A stretch of DNA of 64,000 nucleotides, from NCBI GenBank assembly GCA_005882135.1, contig VBDR01000028.1:1-64000 (forward strand), in the 5' to 3' direction. How positions within the stretch are numbered: the first letter of the stretch is position 1; each line of letters begins with the position of its first letter. Source of the DNA: Chloroflexota bacterium. GTDB lineage: Bacteria; Chloroflexota; Dormibacteria; Dormibacterales; Dormibacteraceae. Position numbers and translations under genes: made by a program. Shown here piece by piece: positions 49,273 through 58,145 of the stretch. The notes beneath the pieces are model-generated. The model was given only the letters and a program-made list of their open reading frames with translations. It ran no database searches and was not told the origin of the DNA.

Positions 49273-50282
49273 ACCAACCCCTGCTGTCGGCGGTCGCGTG
49301 GACCAAATTCCAGGGCCGGACCAACGCTCTGGCCGCCGCTCTTGGAGGCCAGGCCCGGTTTTTTGGGGATGGCTTCACCGGGCATCGCCTGGCTGCCCGT
49401 CCCCTGGCCTATGTCATGAAGTCGTTTCAGACCTGGAACACACTGAGCCGCGACAATCCGCGGACCGTCCTCGTCATCACGCCTCCGGTTTTTGCCCCGC
49501 TGGTGGCCTGGCTCTGGTGTCTGGTCCACCGCCGGCCGTTGGTGGTGGACTGCCATACCGGCGCCTTCCATTCCCCCAAGTGGGTGTGGGCGAGGCCCAT
49601 TCACAGGTGGCTGCTCCGTCGCGTCCGCGTCGTCCTCCTGCACACGGCGGAGCTCGAAGCGCTGGCCGGCTCGTGGGGAGCGCGAGCCTTGATGGTGCCC
49701 GACGACCTGCCGCAGGCCGGCGACGCGCAAGCCGTTCCTCCCGCCGAGCGCCGGCGGGTTCTGATCGCGGGCAGCATGGACTCCAACGAGCCCGTGGTCG
49801 AGGCGATCGAGGCCGCGCGACTGCTGCCCGACATCGAATTCCATATCACCGGCGACCCCGAGCTGCTCATGGCCAAGGTGCGCTCGGGCGCGCCTCGCAA
49901 TGTGCTCTTCACGGGATTTCTCGCCTACCCGCTATTTCTCGGCGAGATGCTTGCCGCCGACGTGGTCGGCGTCTTCAGCACCGACCCGCGGATCATGAAT
50001 CGGGCCGCCTTCGAGGCGGTTGGACTGGGCCGCTCACTGGTGCTCTCGGACCTGCCCGCTCTGAAGGAGCGATTTGATGGCGCCGCGCTCTTCTGCTCGA
50101 ACGAACCTGACGCGATGGCCCAGACGCTGCTGCAGGGGATTCGAGACCGAGCCGAGATGGAGCGTAGGAGCGTCGCGCTGCAAGCGAGGCTGAGGGCGCA
50201 GCGCGATGAAGCCATCGCTCGACTGCAGTCGATCATTGACGAAGAAGGGGTGGTCATGTGGCGGCATCTCAGCGCGTCCTGA
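49248..50282 (+). CDS. Glycosyltransferase, GT-B type (GT4-like)
   Basis: A 344-residue GT-B enzyme from GTG 49248, overlapping the Wzz-like gene by 25 bases. PLVVDCHTGAFHSPKW and VLLHTAELEAL mark the acceptor domain; VLIAGSMDSNEPVVEAIEAARLLPDIEFHITGD and LFTGFLAYPLFLGEMLAADVVGVFSTDPRIMNRAAFEAVGLGR form the nucleotide-sugar domain, with a late E residue typical of retaining GT4. It would add a sugar to a lipid-linked intermediate. The C-terminal end overlaps the next gene by 25 bases. Confidence 0.85.
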   Translation: MARPDWIVNQPLLSAVAWTKFQGRTNALAAALGGQARFFGDGFTGHRLAARPLAYVMKSFQTWNTLSRDNPRTVLVITPPVFAPLVAWLWCLVHRRPLVVDCHTGAFHSPKWVWARPIHRWLLRRVRVVLLHTAELEALAGSWGARALMVPDDLPQAGDAQAVPPAERRRVLIAGSMDSNEPVVEAIEAARLLPDIEFHITGDPELLMAKVRSGAPRNVLFTGFLAYPLFLGEMLAADVVGVFSTDPRIMNRAAFEAVGLGRSLVLSDLPALKERFDGAALFCSNEPDAMAQTLLQGIRDRAEMERRSVALQARLRAQRDEAIARLQSIIDEEGVVMWRHLSAS

Positions 50283-51436
50283 TCGTCAGCGAACACCCTT
50301 ACCCGTCCCACGCGACGCTTCGGCGCAACGTGGCTCAGCTCCTGGACCTCGGGGTTCGAGTTGATCTTCTGTGCATCGCGAGCACGAAGGGGGATCACCC
50401 TCACCTGAGGATCTTTTCGCTGCCGATGCAGCACAAGCGAACGGGTGCGGCCAGGTATCTGGAGGAATACGTGGTCTTCTTCGTCTGGGCGGTCACCCTG
50501 GCGCTGGGGCTCTCGATTCGACATCGATACGACGCCGTGCTCGTCGACAACCCACAGGATTTTCTGATCTTCACCACCCTGCCGGCCCGCCTACGTGGTG
50601 CGCGGGTTGTGCTCGAGATGTTCGAGCTCACGCCAGAGCTCACCGCGGCGCGCATGAGGATCAGCCGGCGTCATCCCATCGTTCAACTGACCCGCTGGAT
50701 CGAGCGAATCGCGTTCACTTTGGCCGATCACGTGATCGTGGTCAGCCAGAAGAACCAGGACTTACTGACCCAACGAGGCCTCGACGCTCGCAAGGTCTCG
50801 ATCCTTCCCAACACCATTCCGGTCGCCATTCTGCCCGCGTCGCCAAACCACGCCGGCAGCCCGACCTTCATCGTCACGCACTGCTCGCTCATCGAGAGAT
50901 ATGGGGTCCAGGTCGCGATTCGTGCGTTCGCCTTGCTTCATCCGCGCTGGCCGGAGCTCCGCCTGCGGGTGCTCGGCGAAGGTGAGCTCAAGCCTGCGCT
51001 GGTGCGTCTCACGGGGGAGCTTGGGCTCGATGACCGGGTCGTCTTCCGGGGCTTCCGGCCGTGGGACGAGGCGATGGCCGAGATCAGCCAGGCAGCCGTG
51101 GGGGTGGTGGCCATCGTCGCCGACGGTTACGGCGAGCTGTTGTTTCCAACCAAGCTCCTCGAGTACGTCCAGCACGATGTGCCGGTCGCATGCGCGCGCC
51201 TGCCCACCATCGCGGATTACTTTGCCGACGACTCGCTGGCCTTTTTCGAGCCGGGCGACCCTGCCGACCTGGCGCGTCAGATCGAAGGCTTGTTGAAGGA
51301 CGGCGAAGCGGCTCGCGGGCAGGCCCGCCGGGCGAAGGTGGCGTTGAGCGCGATCAGCTGGGACGTCCTCGCTCCGCGGTACATCGCAGCTCTGGGCCTG
51401 GACACGAGGTCGCCGGCGGCCGTCGAGGCGTGTTGA
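50258..51436 (+). CDS. Glycosyltransferase family 4
   Basis: A 392-residue GT4 enzyme from GTG 50258, overlapping the previous gene by 25 bases. N-terminal Rossmann domain: VLIVSEHPYPSHATLRRNVAQLL; a membrane-associated helix about residues 70-90 (YVVFFVWAVTLALGLSI); linker with ADHVIVVSQKNQDLLTQRG; C-terminal domain with LRVLGEGEL, VVFRGFRPWDEAMAEISQAAVGVV and LLFPTKLLEYVQHDVPV. The EX7E-like signature is GELLFPTKLLEY. It adds a further sugar to the repeat unit. Confidence 0.92.
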   Translation: MAASQRVLIVSEHPYPSHATLRRNVAQLLDLGVRVDLLCIASTKGDHPHLRIFSLPMQHKRTGAARYLEEYVVFFVWAVTLALGLSIRHRYDAVLVDNPQDFLIFTTLPARLRGARVVLEMFELTPELTAARMRISRRHPIVQLTRWIERIAFTLADHVIVVSQKNQDLLTQRGLDARKVSILPNTIPVAILPASPNHAGSPTFIVTHCSLIERYGVQVAIRAFALLHPRWPELRLRVLGEGELKPALVRLTGELGLDDRVVFRGFRPWDEAMAEISQAAVGVVAIVADGYGELLFPTKLLEYVQHDVPVACARLPTIADYFADDSLAFFEPGDPADLARQIEGLLKDGEAARGQARRAKVALSAISWDVLAPRYIAALGLDTRSPAAVEAC

Positions 51437-51454
51437 GGCGCTCGGCGAGCTGAG

Positions 51455-52804
51455 ATGAACGTGGTCGTCGCCGCCGTCGGAGGCGTGGCTGCGCTCGGGC
51501 TGCTCGCGCTCACCATCAGGCGTCCGATCTTCGGATGCGCGGTCCTCGTCTTGACAGTCCCGCTCACGGCGGGGCTGACGCGCGGGGCGGTCATCCCGGT
51601 GCTGAAGGCCAGCGAAGTGATCCTGCTCGTCGTCCTCGCGGGCGTCGTCATTCACCAGGTGACCACCAGGCGTTCGAGACCGGTGAGCGGCCTCGATATC
51701 GCCGTGGGCGCATACGTCATCGGCAGCATCGTCATCCCATGGACGGTCCTGCTCCTGTCGCATTGGTCGGCCGACCTGGACACGTGGCGAACCGTCCTCT
51801 CGCCGGCGCTCTTCCTGGGTGTCTACTACGTCTTCTCGCGAACGGCGCCCACGCATGACCGCCTGCGGATCGTCCTCAACTCAACGCTGGCGGCGGGCGT
51901 CATCGTGGGCCTGATCGCGGGCGCCGAGATCCTGAACCTGCCCGGGGTTCGTGACTTTTTCGCCACCTACTATCCCGGTCCGAGCCAGGCCTCGTATCGC
52001 GCGAACTCGACCCTGGGTCATTACAGCGCTGTCGGCGCTTTTGGCCTCCTCACCTTCATCCTGGCGCTGTCCCTCGCCGCCTTCCGACATCGAGACTTTC
52101 CCGGGTGGTGGCTGGCTGCGGTCATGGGGGCAAGCGCCCTGGGCATGCTGGCGAGCGGGACATGGGCCGCCTTGGCAACCTTGCCGGTGGCGACCGTGAT
52201 CGTGCTTTTCTACGCCCGCCGCGTCCCCCGCGAGCTGATCGTGACCGTCGCGTGCGCCGCCGTCCTGGTGGTGGTCCTCTGGCCCGAGATCAGCCAGCGC
52301 ATTGAGAGCCAGCAGCTGATCACGGCCCAGGGCTTTGCGCTCCCGGAAAGCATGCAGACGCGGATCCGCTACTGGACTGAGTTCATCATCCCCGCCCTCA
52401 GCGACCACCTGTGGGTCGGCACCGGCACGGTGATTCCCAGCACCGTCCCCGACCGGCTGACCAGCTTTGTCGACAACGAGTACCTGTGGGCTGCTTTTCG
52501 GGCCGGCCTGGTCGGCGTCGCGCTCCTGGTGGGGATGCTCTTGACGATCATGTCGGTCGCCTGGAAACAGCGCGGGGACATGGATCCTTCCCGACGCGTG
52601 ATAGGCGCTGCGTCCCTGGCCACCTGCGCCATGTTGCTGATGCTGGGAGCGACCGCACAGTACATCACGTTCGCGGGTCTCTCCCAGGAGATTGCGATGC
52701 TGGTCGGGGTCCTGGCCGGGCTGACGGCCGCTGTTGATGTGCGGAGACCGGCCGCAGTTGTGGTCGCGAACCCGAAGGAATCGACGGCCCTGGGGCTTGG
52801 GTAA
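51455..52804 (+). CDS. O-antigen ligase/polymerase family (Wzy/WaaL-like)
   Basis: A 449-residue membrane protein with about 12 helices. The large loop between later helices carries the family motif around YRANSTLGHYSAVGAFGLL and SMQTRIRYWTEFIIPALSDHLWVGTGTVIPST. It should polymerise repeat units (Wzy) or ligate the glycan to an acceptor (WaaL); in a Wzx-dependent locus the polymerase is the likelier role. ATG 51455 lies 19 bases after the previous stop. The operon ends here at a long hairpin. Confidence 0.85.
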   Translation: MNVVVAAVGGVAALGLLALTIRRPIFGCAVLVLTVPLTAGLTRGAVIPVLKASEVILLVVLAGVVIHQVTTRRSRPVSGLDIAVGAYVIGSIVIPWTVLLLSHWSADLDTWRTVLSPALFLGVYYVFSRTAPTHDRLRIVLNSTLAAGVIVGLIAGAEILNLPGVRDFFATYYPGPSQASYRANSTLGHYSAVGAFGLLTFILALSLAAFRHRDFPGWWLAAVMGASALGMLASGTWAALATLPVATVIVLFYARRVPRELIVTVACAAVLVVVLWPEISQRIESQQLITAQGFALPESMQTRIRYWTEFIIPALSDHLWVGTGTVIPSTVPDRLTSFVDNEYLWAAFRAGLVGVALLVGMLLTIMSVAWKQRGDMDPSRRVIGAASLATCAMLLMLGATAQYITFAGLSQEIAMLVGVLAGLTAAVDVRRPAAVVVANPKESTALGLG

Positions 52805-52849
52805 TTCGTCCCGGTCGGTCCCTGGCCAGGGGCCGGGATGGGGACGAAT
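52804..52849. terminator. Long hairpin at the end of the polysaccharide operon
   Basis: ATTCGTCCC (52804-52812) pairs with GGGACGAAT (52841-52849), and the interior GGTCCCTGGCCAGGGGCC is nearly self-complementary as well, so an extended stem is expected right after the ligase gene stop. No long T tract follows. It may end the polysaccharide transcript or protect its 3' end. Confidence 0.55.
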
Positions 52850-53026
52850 GACCTGTTGTGGCAACCCCCGACCGTGACTAAGTTGGGCCACAAGCCAGCA
52901 TCAGCCGGCGGGAGGTGATCACACGCCGACCAGGTTTGTCGTGTCCGCAGTCCTAGCGAACCGGATGCCGCCTTCAGGGGAGGCCGTTTTCGGACCTGAA
53001 GAAACGGTGTGCAGCGGCGTGCCCAG

Positions 53027-53575
53027 ATGATCCCGTCAGCCCGGCTGGCTCGACTGCCGGCGGTGAAGACGGAGGTGGCTTACGCCGGGTTCTGGCGGCG
53101 ACTGCTCGCCTACCTGATCGATGCCCTGGTTCTCGGAGCTATCGAGTTCACGCTGGGAGTGGGGGCATACCTCATCGCCCCGGGAGATATCAGGGCCTTT
53201 GCCAATGTAGCCCCGGTTTCCGCTGCGGTGGCGTGGGCCTATTTCGCGTTGCTCGAGAGCTCGCCGGCGCGGGGCACGTTGGGAAAGATTGCGCTCGAGC
53301 TCTACGTCGGCGACGCACACGGCGATCCGATCACCTTCCGGCGGGCGACCGCGCGATACCTGTTGAAGACGCTGTCCACGCTGCTGCTCGGCACGGGCTG
53401 GCTCATGGCCGCATTCACACCCCGCAAGCAGGCGTTGCATGACGTGCTCGCAGGAACCCTGGTGCTCAGAAGGGTGCACCTCCTTGTCATCGGACCAGAG
53501 CCGCCATCCGAACCCGGCGACTACTGGGACGGCAGCCGCTGGGTGGCCTCGGTGCCACCCCTGGAGAGGACATAA
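53027..53575 (+). CDS. RDD-family membrane protein
   Basis: A protein of about 182 residues. The first conserved helix has FWRRLLAYLIDALVLGAIEFTLG (Arg and Asp pattern of the RDD family), followed by two more helices (VAPVSAAVAWAYFALLES and LKTLSTLLLGTGWLMAAF). The short ARGTLGKIALELYVGD is also typical. The tail includes YWDGSRWV, a short motif often seen in such proteins. RDD proteins may move ions. ATG 53027 is preferred over GTG 53009. It lies 4 bases before the first Tad gene, so it belongs to this operon. Confidence 0.82.
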   Translation: MIPSARLARLPAVKTEVAYAGFWRRLLAYLIDALVLGAIEFTLGVGAYLIAPGDIRAFANVAPVSAAVAWAYFALLESSPARGTLGKIALELYVGDAHGDPITFRRATARYLLKTLSTLLLGTGWLMAAFTPRKQALHDVLAGTLVLRRVHLLVIGPEPPSEPGDYWDGSRWVASVPPLERT

Positions 53576-53578
53576 AGA

Positions 53579-54397
53579 TTGGCAGCGATAACTCAGACCC
53601 GGCCGGCGCGGACCGGCATTCGCACACCCCTCTTCGTGGTTGGTGTGGCGCTGGCCTTGCTGGCGTTCCTTTTGATGTTTGCGTTCGGCATCGTGTTCGT
53701 GAATCGATCGCAGGCGCCCGGCCAGGTTCGGGTCGTCGTCGCGGCCAGGGATATCGATTCCCGGGAGCCGATCACCGCCGACATGATCACGTTGAGCCCG
53801 GTGCCTGTGAATGCACTGCCACCGAAGGCTTACCTCAAGTTGAGCGACCTCACCGGCTACTCGGCGCTGGTGACGATTCCCAGGGGCCAGGCCCTCACGG
53901 CCAACATCGTGGCGTCGAATCCCGACCAGCTGGCGGCGGGGGTGGCATCGTCCTTCTTGCCCATACCGCAGGGCTACGTGGCGCTGACCCTTCCCACCGG
54001 GGAGCAGCAGGGAGTCGCCGGTTATATCGCCCAGGGCGACGACATCAACGTGATCGCGACCCTCAATACCGGGATCTTTTCGCCTGCCAGCCCTCGGATG
54101 GTCACGCGCACCGTGTTCACGAATGTGTACGTGATTCGGGTCGGCCCGCCCTCGGCCGCGCCCAAGCAGGGTCAGATGCAGGGCGTCGCGAGCAGCCTGA
54201 CGGTTGTGATGTCGCTGTGCGATGCGCAGTTCATGGACTGGCTGACCCTCAATGCGAACCTCAAATACGCGCTTCTCTCCTTTCACGATTACCAGAAGTC
54301 GGTCGCACCGGCAGATCCAACGTGCCCCTCCACCAACGAGCCCGGCATCATCGGCCCCGCCCAGGTCGAGGCGCGTTGGGGATTCACGAAGAGCTGA
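53579..54397 (+). CDS. CpaB/RcpC-like Tad pilus protein (SAF domain)
   Basis: A 272-residue protein starting at TTG 53579 after GGAGAGG. One N-terminal transmembrane helix (PLFVVGVALALLAFLLMFAFGIVFV), then an SAF domain (about 50-115: VVVAARDIDSREPITADMIT, VTIPRGQALTANIV), then a C-terminal beta region. CpaB helps assemble or stabilise the Tad/Flp pilus. It follows the RDD gene closely and leads into the ATPase fusion. In organisms with an outer membrane it supports the secretin; no secretin is visible here. Confidence 0.85.
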   Translation: MAAITQTRPARTGIRTPLFVVGVALALLAFLLMFAFGIVFVNRSQAPGQVRVVVAARDIDSREPITADMITLSPVPVNALPPKAYLKLSDLTGYSALVTIPRGQALTANIVASNPDQLAAGVASSFLPIPQGYVALTLPTGEQQGVAGYIAQGDDINVIATLNTGIFSPASPRMVTRTVFTNVYVIRVGPPSAAPKQGQMQGVASSLTVVMSLCDAQFMDWLTLNANLKYALLSFHDYQKSVAPADPTCPSTNEPGIIGPAQVEARWGFTKS

Positions 54398-54422
54398 TTC
54401 CCTCGATGGGTGACCGACGACG

Positions 54423-55802
54423 TTGAGGCCTGACGTCCAGATCAGCGGTCCTGAAAGCCCGTCGAACGGACGGCAGGCGCTCGCCCCCACAGCTCAGGAT
54501 TCTCGGCGGCCCGTTCTGCAGCGAAGCCCCGAAAACGGTTGGCCTCCGTATCAAGACATGCTCGCGCGGATGTGGGCTCTGCAGCAGGCCGCCGTGTTCT
54601 TCACGCTTCCCGAGGGCGTGCTCCGCGCTCTGGCCCGGCGTCTTCGACGCGTACGCATCGCCGCCGGCGAAATGATCGTCAACCAGGGCGAACCGGGCGA
54701 CAGCCTCTTTTTCATCGAGCGAGGCCGCTGCCGTGTCGTGGTCGAAAAACCGCCGGGCCTCGTGACTGTCGCCGTGCTGTCAGAAGGCGACTACCTGGGA
54801 GACGGAGCCTGCCTTTTGAACAGGCCTCAGCAGGCATCCGTGTACGCCCAGAGCGAGTGCATCGTGCTGACCCTGGACCGGCAGAGCCTCCATGCGGTCC
54901 TCGGGAGTCGCCATGCGTCGGTGATCGAAGAGCTGCGTAAGGTGGCTGATCAGCGCTTCAGGGCTTTCGCCGACACGACGTTGCAGGCGACGTGGGGAAC
55001 GCTCCTGCACGAGGCGACCGTGGTCGGCGTGTACTCGCCAAAGGGCGGCTCGGGCGGGACCTGCATCGCGCTCAACCTCGTCGGCTCCCTGTCCCGGCGG
55101 TATCCGGGCCAGGTCCTGCTCCTCGACCTCGACTTTCCTTACTCGCACTCGGCCCTGCTTGCGGGCCTGTTGCCGACGACCTGCCTGGCCCGCGTGGGCG
55201 GCGTCCCGCCGGAGTCCTTCGAAGAGGTCCTGCTGAGCACTGTGCTCTACCACGCCGGCGGGCCCATGATCCTGCCCGGCGCCCTCAAACCCGAGGAGGC
55301 CGATGAGGTCACTCCCGAGCTGATCAACAGGGCGATCAGCGTTCTGCGCAAAACGTTTCGGTACATCGTCGTCGACCTCGGGATCACCATCACGGACTCC
55401 ACGCTCGCGCTGTTCGACCTGACCCAGCACATAGTCCTGGTCGCGGCTCCCGAGCTGTCGGCGCTGAAGAGCGCGGCCGACGCGATCGACATCCTGCTGC
55501 AGCTCGGCACGCCTGATGACCGGCTTGCAGTGGTGCTCAACAACCGGACTCCGAAACCGGCGGTCTCTCGACCCGCCGTCGAGCGGAAGCTCAAGCGCCG
55601 CGTCGACATCGAGGTCGGTTTTGACGAGATGAGGCCTGAGCAGGCCGCGGTTGACGGCACGATCCTCAGCCTGACCAACCCGAAGAGTGAGATCACAAAG
55701 GGCACCGACTCGCTGACCACGCTCCTCGAGGCCTGGCACGGGCGCAGCAGCGCCGCGGCCCGCACAGGGGCGCGGTCGCGAAGTGTGAACGGCGCGAGAT
55801 AG
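54423..55802 (+). CDS. Cyclic-nucleotide-binding domain fused to a CpaE-like ATPase
   Basis: A 459-residue protein from TTG 54423. Residues about 45-175 form a cNMP-binding domain (FFTLPEGVLRALARRLRRVRIAAGEMIVNQGEPGDSLFFIERGRCRVVVE, GDYLGDGACLLNRPQQASVYAQS). Residues about 200-420 are a MinD/CpaE-type ATPase: VGVYSPKGGSGGTCIALNLVGSL, LLDLDFPYSHSALL, YIVVDLGITITDSTLALFD. The signature lysine (PKGG) is kept, but the P-loop lysine of GKT is Gly (GSGGTC), so ATP hydrolysis is doubtful. CpaE places Tad machinery at the pole. The cNMP domain suggests control by a cyclic nucleotide. It is followed by a HEAT gene. Confidence 0.82.
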   Translation: MRPDVQISGPESPSNGRQALAPTAQDSRRPVLQRSPENGWPPYQDMLARMWALQQAAVFFTLPEGVLRALARRLRRVRIAAGEMIVNQGEPGDSLFFIERGRCRVVVEKPPGLVTVAVLSEGDYLGDGACLLNRPQQASVYAQSECIVLTLDRQSLHAVLGSRHASVIEELRKVADQRFRAFADTTLQATWGTLLHEATVVGVYSPKGGSGGTCIALNLVGSLSRRYPGQVLLLDLDFPYSHSALLAGLLPTTCLARVGGVPPESFEEVLLSTVLYHAGGPMILPGALKPEEADEVTPELINRAISVLRKTFRYIVVDLGITITDSTLALFDLTQHIVLVAAPELSALKSAADAIDILLQLGTPDDRLAVVLNNRTPKPAVSRPAVERKLKRRVDIEVGFDEMRPEQAAVDGTILSLTNPKSEITKGTDSLTTLLEAWHGRSSAAARTGARSRSVNGAR

Positions 55803-55811
55803 GTGGGGGCC

Positions 55812-56714
55812 ATGGCCGTCGAGGCGCCACCGGGTCGGATGGAGCAAGCGCGCGCCGGCATGCGGCGCGCCGCCCTCAAGCGGCAGGTCGAGGCCGTGGC
55901 GGCCGGAAGCGGCGACCGCCTGCCGATCGACCTCGAAGACGGCGCATTCGATGTCGCAACTGTGGTTGCCGAGGTGGCTTGGCCTCTGCAGCCGCAGAGC
56001 GCTTCGCTGACCCGTCTGGTGGTTGCGCTGCACCGCTCGGGCGTCGCCGACGCCGTCGTCGCCGGCCTCGCCGAGGACGATCCACTGCAACTCGAGAGAT
56101 GCTGCCGCATCCTCGGCGCGCTGCGCCTGGAGCCGGCCGTGCCGTGGCTCGCTCCGCTGTTGCGCTCGGAGCATGTGGCGGTATCGGACCGCGCGGCGAG
56201 GGCGCTCGGGAGGATCGGAGGCATCCGGAGCGCTGAAGCGCTCCTCGCCGCCACCAGGCGGGCAGGCACGCGCCGCACCCTGGTCGTCGCTCTGGCGCGG
56301 GCTGCACCCGATCTGTTCATCGAGACCGTGCTCTCCAGTCGACGCCGCCCAGGGCTGCTGGGAGCCGCCGCGCTGGCGGCGGGCCTGCGTCGCCGGCACA
56401 CCGCTGTCGGACCACTGCTCGCGCTCCTGGATTCCGGCACCCGACGTCATCGCGCGATCAGCTGCCGCGCCCTCGGTTGGATGCGAGCCGGCACGGCCAT
56501 CCCGGCGCTGACGTCTGCCTTGAGCGACCCCGACTGGCGGGTGAGGATGGCCGCCGCCAAGGCTCTCGGCGAGCTCCATGCGCAGGCGCAGTTCAAAGAG
56601 CTGGACCTGTTGCTGACTGACCGCGATCCACGCGTGCGCAAGGCAGCGAAGCAATCGCTCCTGCGCCTGGGCAACGTGATGCTGTCGCGAGACTGGAGGT
56701 GGGCGTGGCGCTGA
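55812..56714 (+). CDS. HEAT-repeat protein in the Tad operon
   Basis: A protein of about 300 residues made largely of HEAT-like helical pairs (LEPAVPWLAPLLRSEHVAVSDRAARALGRIGG, AIPALTSALSDPDWRVRMAAAKALGEL, DLLLTDRDPRVRKAAKQSLLRLG). The N-terminal about 60 residues are different. ATG 55812 is preferred over GTG 55803. No catalytic motif is visible. HEAT proteins are protein-binding scaffolds; the position between cNMP-CpaE and CpaF suggests a link between the regulator and the ATPase. It overlaps the cpaF gene by 16 bases. Confidence 0.72.
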   Translation: MAVEAPPGRMEQARAGMRRAALKRQVEAVAAGSGDRLPIDLEDGAFDVATVVAEVAWPLQPQSASLTRLVVALHRSGVADAVVAGLAEDDPLQLERCCRILGALRLEPAVPWLAPLLRSEHVAVSDRAARALGRIGGIRSAEALLAATRRAGTRRTLVVALARAAPDLFIETVLSSRRRPGLLGAAALAAGLRRRHTAVGPLLALLDSGTRRHRAISCRALGWMRAGTAIPALTSALSDPDWRVRMAAAKALGELHAQAQFKELDLLLTDRDPRVRKAAKQSLLRLGNVMLSRDWRWAWR

Positions 56715-58144
56715 AGGATCGGCTCGAAGCGCGCAAGCACCCCGAGCTCAACAGCGCGGTCTCCGGCGATGGCGGTCTAAGCGTCATCGCGGGCACCCGC
56801 CCCGAGCCGCTTCCGGTGTCTGCCGACAACGATGCGGACGCCGTCGCGAGCAAGCCTCCGAGAATCACGTCATCCGTGGCGGCGGCCAAGGCCGCCATCC
56901 ACACCCTGCTCGTGGAGAGGCATGCCGACGAAGTCGACATCACCGACCGCGAAGGCGTTCGCTCTCAGATCGCCAGCCTGACCGAGGAGTACATCAAGAG
57001 CAGCGGGACCATCCTCAACCGGCTCGAGTACGGCCACATCGTCGACGCGCTCCTGGACGAGGTGCTCGGCCTGGGTCCGCTCCAACCTCTGCTCGAAGAT
57101 CCCGCCATCTCCGAGATCATGATCAACAACCCGCATCAGATCTATGTCGAGCGCGGCGGTCGCGTCAGCTTGAGCCCGGCATCGTTCGAGAGCGCGGCCC
57201 AGCTGCGACAGGTCATCGATCGCATCGTCAGCACGGTGGGTAGGCGCGTCGACGAGAGCTCGCCAATGTGCGACGCGCGGCTCCGCGACGGATCTCGTGT
57301 CAACGTGGTGCTGCCGCCGCTGTCGCTCGACGGCCCGTGCATGACGATCCGGAAGTTCTCCCGCGACAAGTTGCGGCCCGCCGACCTTCTCACCATGGGC
57401 ACCGCGACCGCAGAGATGATGCAGTTTCTTCGTGCCGCTGTTCGGAGCCGGTTGAGCGTTCTCGTCTCCGGCGGAACATCGTCCGGCAAGACGACGCTGC
57501 TCAACATCCTCTCCGGCTTCATCCCCTCCGGCGAGCGAATCGTCACCGTCGAAGATTCAGCCGAGCTGCAGCTGCGGCAGGATCATGTGATCCGCCTCGA
57601 ATCGCGGCCGCCCAATGTTGAAGGCAAAGGCGCGATCGAGATTCGCGACCTGGTCCGCAACGCGCTTCGCATGCGTCCGGATCGGATCATCGTCGGCGAG
57701 TGCCGGGGCGGTGAGGCCCTCGACATGCTGCAGGCGATGAACACGGGCCACGAAGGTTCGATGAGCACCGTCCACGCGAACAGCCCCTACGACGCGTTCG
57801 GCCGGCTCGAGACGATGGTTTTGATGGGTGGAGCCGACCTGCCGGCGCGCGCGATCCAGAAGCAGATCGCCTCCGCGATCGACATCGTCGTCCAGGCCGA
57901 GCGCGTGCGCGGGGGGGCCCGAAAGATCGTCAGCATCGCCGAGGTCACGGGTCTGGTCAACGGCGAGACCCAGTTCCAGGAGCTGTTCCAATTCCGGCAG
58001 ACCGGAGTCGACCCCGAGGGCAACGCCGTCGGCATGCACACCGCGGCCGGCAAGCCCTCCATACACCTCGACCATTTCCTGGAGCGGGGCGAGTCGGTGC
58101 CGCTGGCGATCTTCGAACCGTCCGGGGCGGGGACCCTGAGGTGA
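56699..58144 (+). CDS. Tad pilus ATPase CpaF/TadA
   Basis: A 481-residue ATPase. N-terminal about 90 residues are variable, then the CpaF core ([39 protein letters not shown]). ATP site: [18 protein letters not shown] (Walker A), [11 protein letters not shown] (Asp box), [32 protein letters not shown] (Walker B and His box). It powers assembly of the Flp pilus at the inner membrane. GTG 56699 or GTG 56705 may start it. A second, shorter homologue starts at 63278. Confidence 0.95.
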   Translation: MGVALKDRLEARKHPELNSAVSGDGGLSVIAGTRPEPLPVSADNDADAVASKPPRITSSVAAAKAAIHTLLVERHADEVDITDREGVRSQIASLTEEYIKSSGTILNRLEYGHIVDALLDEVLGLGPLQPLLEDPAISEIMINNPHQIYVERGGRVSLSPASFESAAQLRQVIDRIVSTVGRRVDESSPMCDARLRDGSRVNVVLPPLSLDGPCMTIRKFSRDKLRPADLLTMGTATAEMMQFLRAAVRSRLSVLVSGGTSSGKTTLLNILSGFIPSGERIVTVEDSAELQLRQDHVIRLESRPPNVEGKGAIEIRDLVRNALRMRPDRIIVGECRGGEALDMLQAMNTGHEGSMSTVHANSPYDAFGRLETMVLMGGADLPARAIQKQIASAIDIVVQAERVRGGARKIVSIAEVTGLVNGETQFQELFQFRQTGVDPEGNAVGMHTAAGKPSIHLDHFLERGESVPLAIFEPSGAGTLR

Positions 58145-58145
58145 G

